DNA of 6,827 nucleotides, from the NCBI GenBank assembly GCA_020439485.1, contig JAGQSP010000088.1, positions 2,932 through 9,758 of the forward strand, read 5' to 3'. Shown here in pieces: positions 6,238 through 6,827 of the stretch (positions are counted from its first letter, which is position 1; each line of letters starts with the position of its first letter). Position numbers and translations under genes: made by a program. Below the pieces are notes generated by a model. The model saw only the letters and a program-made list of their open reading frames with translations, did not search any database and was not told the DNA's origin. The DNA comes from Acidimicrobiales bacterium (GTDB lineage: Bacteria; Actinomycetota; Acidimicrobiia; Acidimicrobiales; Poriferisodalaceae).

Positions 6238-6827
6238 ATGGCTGATTCGGCCTCGGTCGACATCGACGGCCGAGTGGTGCGCCTGACGAACCTGACCAAG
6301 GTGCTTTACCCCGAGGTCGGCTTCACGAAGGGCGACGTGATCGGCTACTACAACGCGGTCGCCGCCGTGATGTTGCCTCACATCGCCGGACGGGCCCTGA
6401 CCTTCAAGCGCTTCCCCAACGGCGTCGACGGTTCGTCGTTCTTCGAGAAGAACCGACCGTCGCACGCTCCTGATTGGATCGGTGAGGTGGACGCGCCGGG
6501 GGGTGTCAGGTCTTGCGTCTTCGACCATCGTGCTGCCCTGGTGTGGGCCGGCAACCAGGCCGCGCTCGAAATCCACGCTCCGATGGCCAAGGCCACAGCC
6601 CTCGACACGCCCACCATCCTGGTGTTCGACCTCGATCCAGGTGCGCCTGCAGGCATCGCCGAGTGCGCTCAGGTGGCGTTGTGGATGCGCGAAGTGCTCG
6701 ACTCGGTTGGGCTCGCAGGCTGGGCGAAGACTTCTGGTTCGAAGGGCCTGCAGGTCTACGTCCCCCTGAACAATCCTGATTCGACTCACGAGCACGCCTC
6801 ATCGTTTGCGTTGGCGGTCGGGCAGCT
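6238..6827 (+). CDS. ligD: LigD-type NHEJ primase-polymerase domain protein, 5' part
   Basis: ATG 6238 opens a frame that runs off the window end, with 196 residues visible. It belongs to the archaeo-eukaryotic primase superfamily as found in the polymerase domain of LigD, which fills gaps and adds nucleotides at breaks during end joining. Visible signs are RLTNLTKVLYPEVGFTKGDVI (16-36), typical of the family N-terminus; FKRFPNGVDGSSFFEKNRP (56-74); the metal-binding DLDPG with Asp131 and Asp133; and KTSGSKGLQVYVPL (164-177). The last corresponds to the SGxKGxH nucleotide-binding motif, but position 172 is Gln rather than the usual His. The third metal Asp would be downstream. Nine bases separate it from ku, with a weak GAAG binding site at 6230-6233. 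An ATG overlapping the ku stop (6228) gives only five codons. Whether more domains follow cannot be seen. Confidence 0.92.
   Translation, partial: MADSASVDIDGRVVRLTNLTKVLYPEVGFTKGDVIGYYNAVAAVMLPHIAGRALTFKRFPNGVDGSSFFEKNRPSHAPDWIGEVDAPGGVRSCVFDHRAALVWAGNQAALEIHAPMAKATALDTPTILVFDLDPGAPAGIAECAQVALWMREVLDSVGLAGWAKTSGSKGLQVYVPLNNPDSTHEHASSFALAVGQ

Noticed and set aside
6228..6245. ATG overlapping the ku stop as the start of the next gene
   Set aside because: It reaches a stop after five codons (MKPHG). The polymerase gene starts at ATG 6238.
5869..6795. 308-residue frame on the - strand opposite ku and the polymerase gene
   Set aside because: It is antisense to two recognised genes, and its Gly/Leu-rich stretch is the complement of the Ku Lys/Ala tail.

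Overview
This GC-rich window codes entirely on the + strand and looks like chromosomal DNA from a high-GC actinobacterium. An uncultured member of the class Acidimicrobiia is my best guess. That guess rests on GC- and GAC/GTC-heavy codon use, GTG starts, a secreted protein with GYWxVxxDGGVFxFGDAxFxGS repeats, and a Thr-stalk surface protein. It is inference, since no marker gene is present.

Layout: (1) bases 1-1206 hold the 3' end of a large exported protein with RTX-like acidic motifs followed by six GYW repeats. (2) Bases 1207-1521 are a non-coding gap with two small hairpins just after the stop and a 12-bp dyad. (3) Bases 1522-2262 encode a signal-peptide, Thr-rich stalk and C-terminal membrane-anchor surface protein. 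(4) A terminator-like hairpin lies at 2265-2283. (5) A tightly packed run of five genes follows: an M24 metallopeptidase (about 2294-3427), an uncharacterised polytopic membrane protein (3435-4277), an ATP-dependent NHEJ-type DNA ligase (4274-5245), Ku (5269-6228), and the start of a LigD-type primase-polymerase (6238 to the window end, cut off).

The last three genes are a bacterial non-homologous end-joining (NHEJ) module with its parts on separate polypeptides. Ku binds broken ends, the polymerase domain fills or extends them, and the ligase seals them. In the well-known LigD arrangement the polymerase and ligase are fused. Here they are separate genes flanking ku. The ligase start overlaps the stop of the membrane-protein gene by four bases, so a membrane protein of unknown function appears translationally coupled to the repair genes. 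That coupling, the split NHEJ layout and a Gln at a usually-His position in the polymerase motif are the points most worth a second look. I see no mobile element, CRISPR array, tRNA or rRNA, and no clear evidence of a wholly new system.
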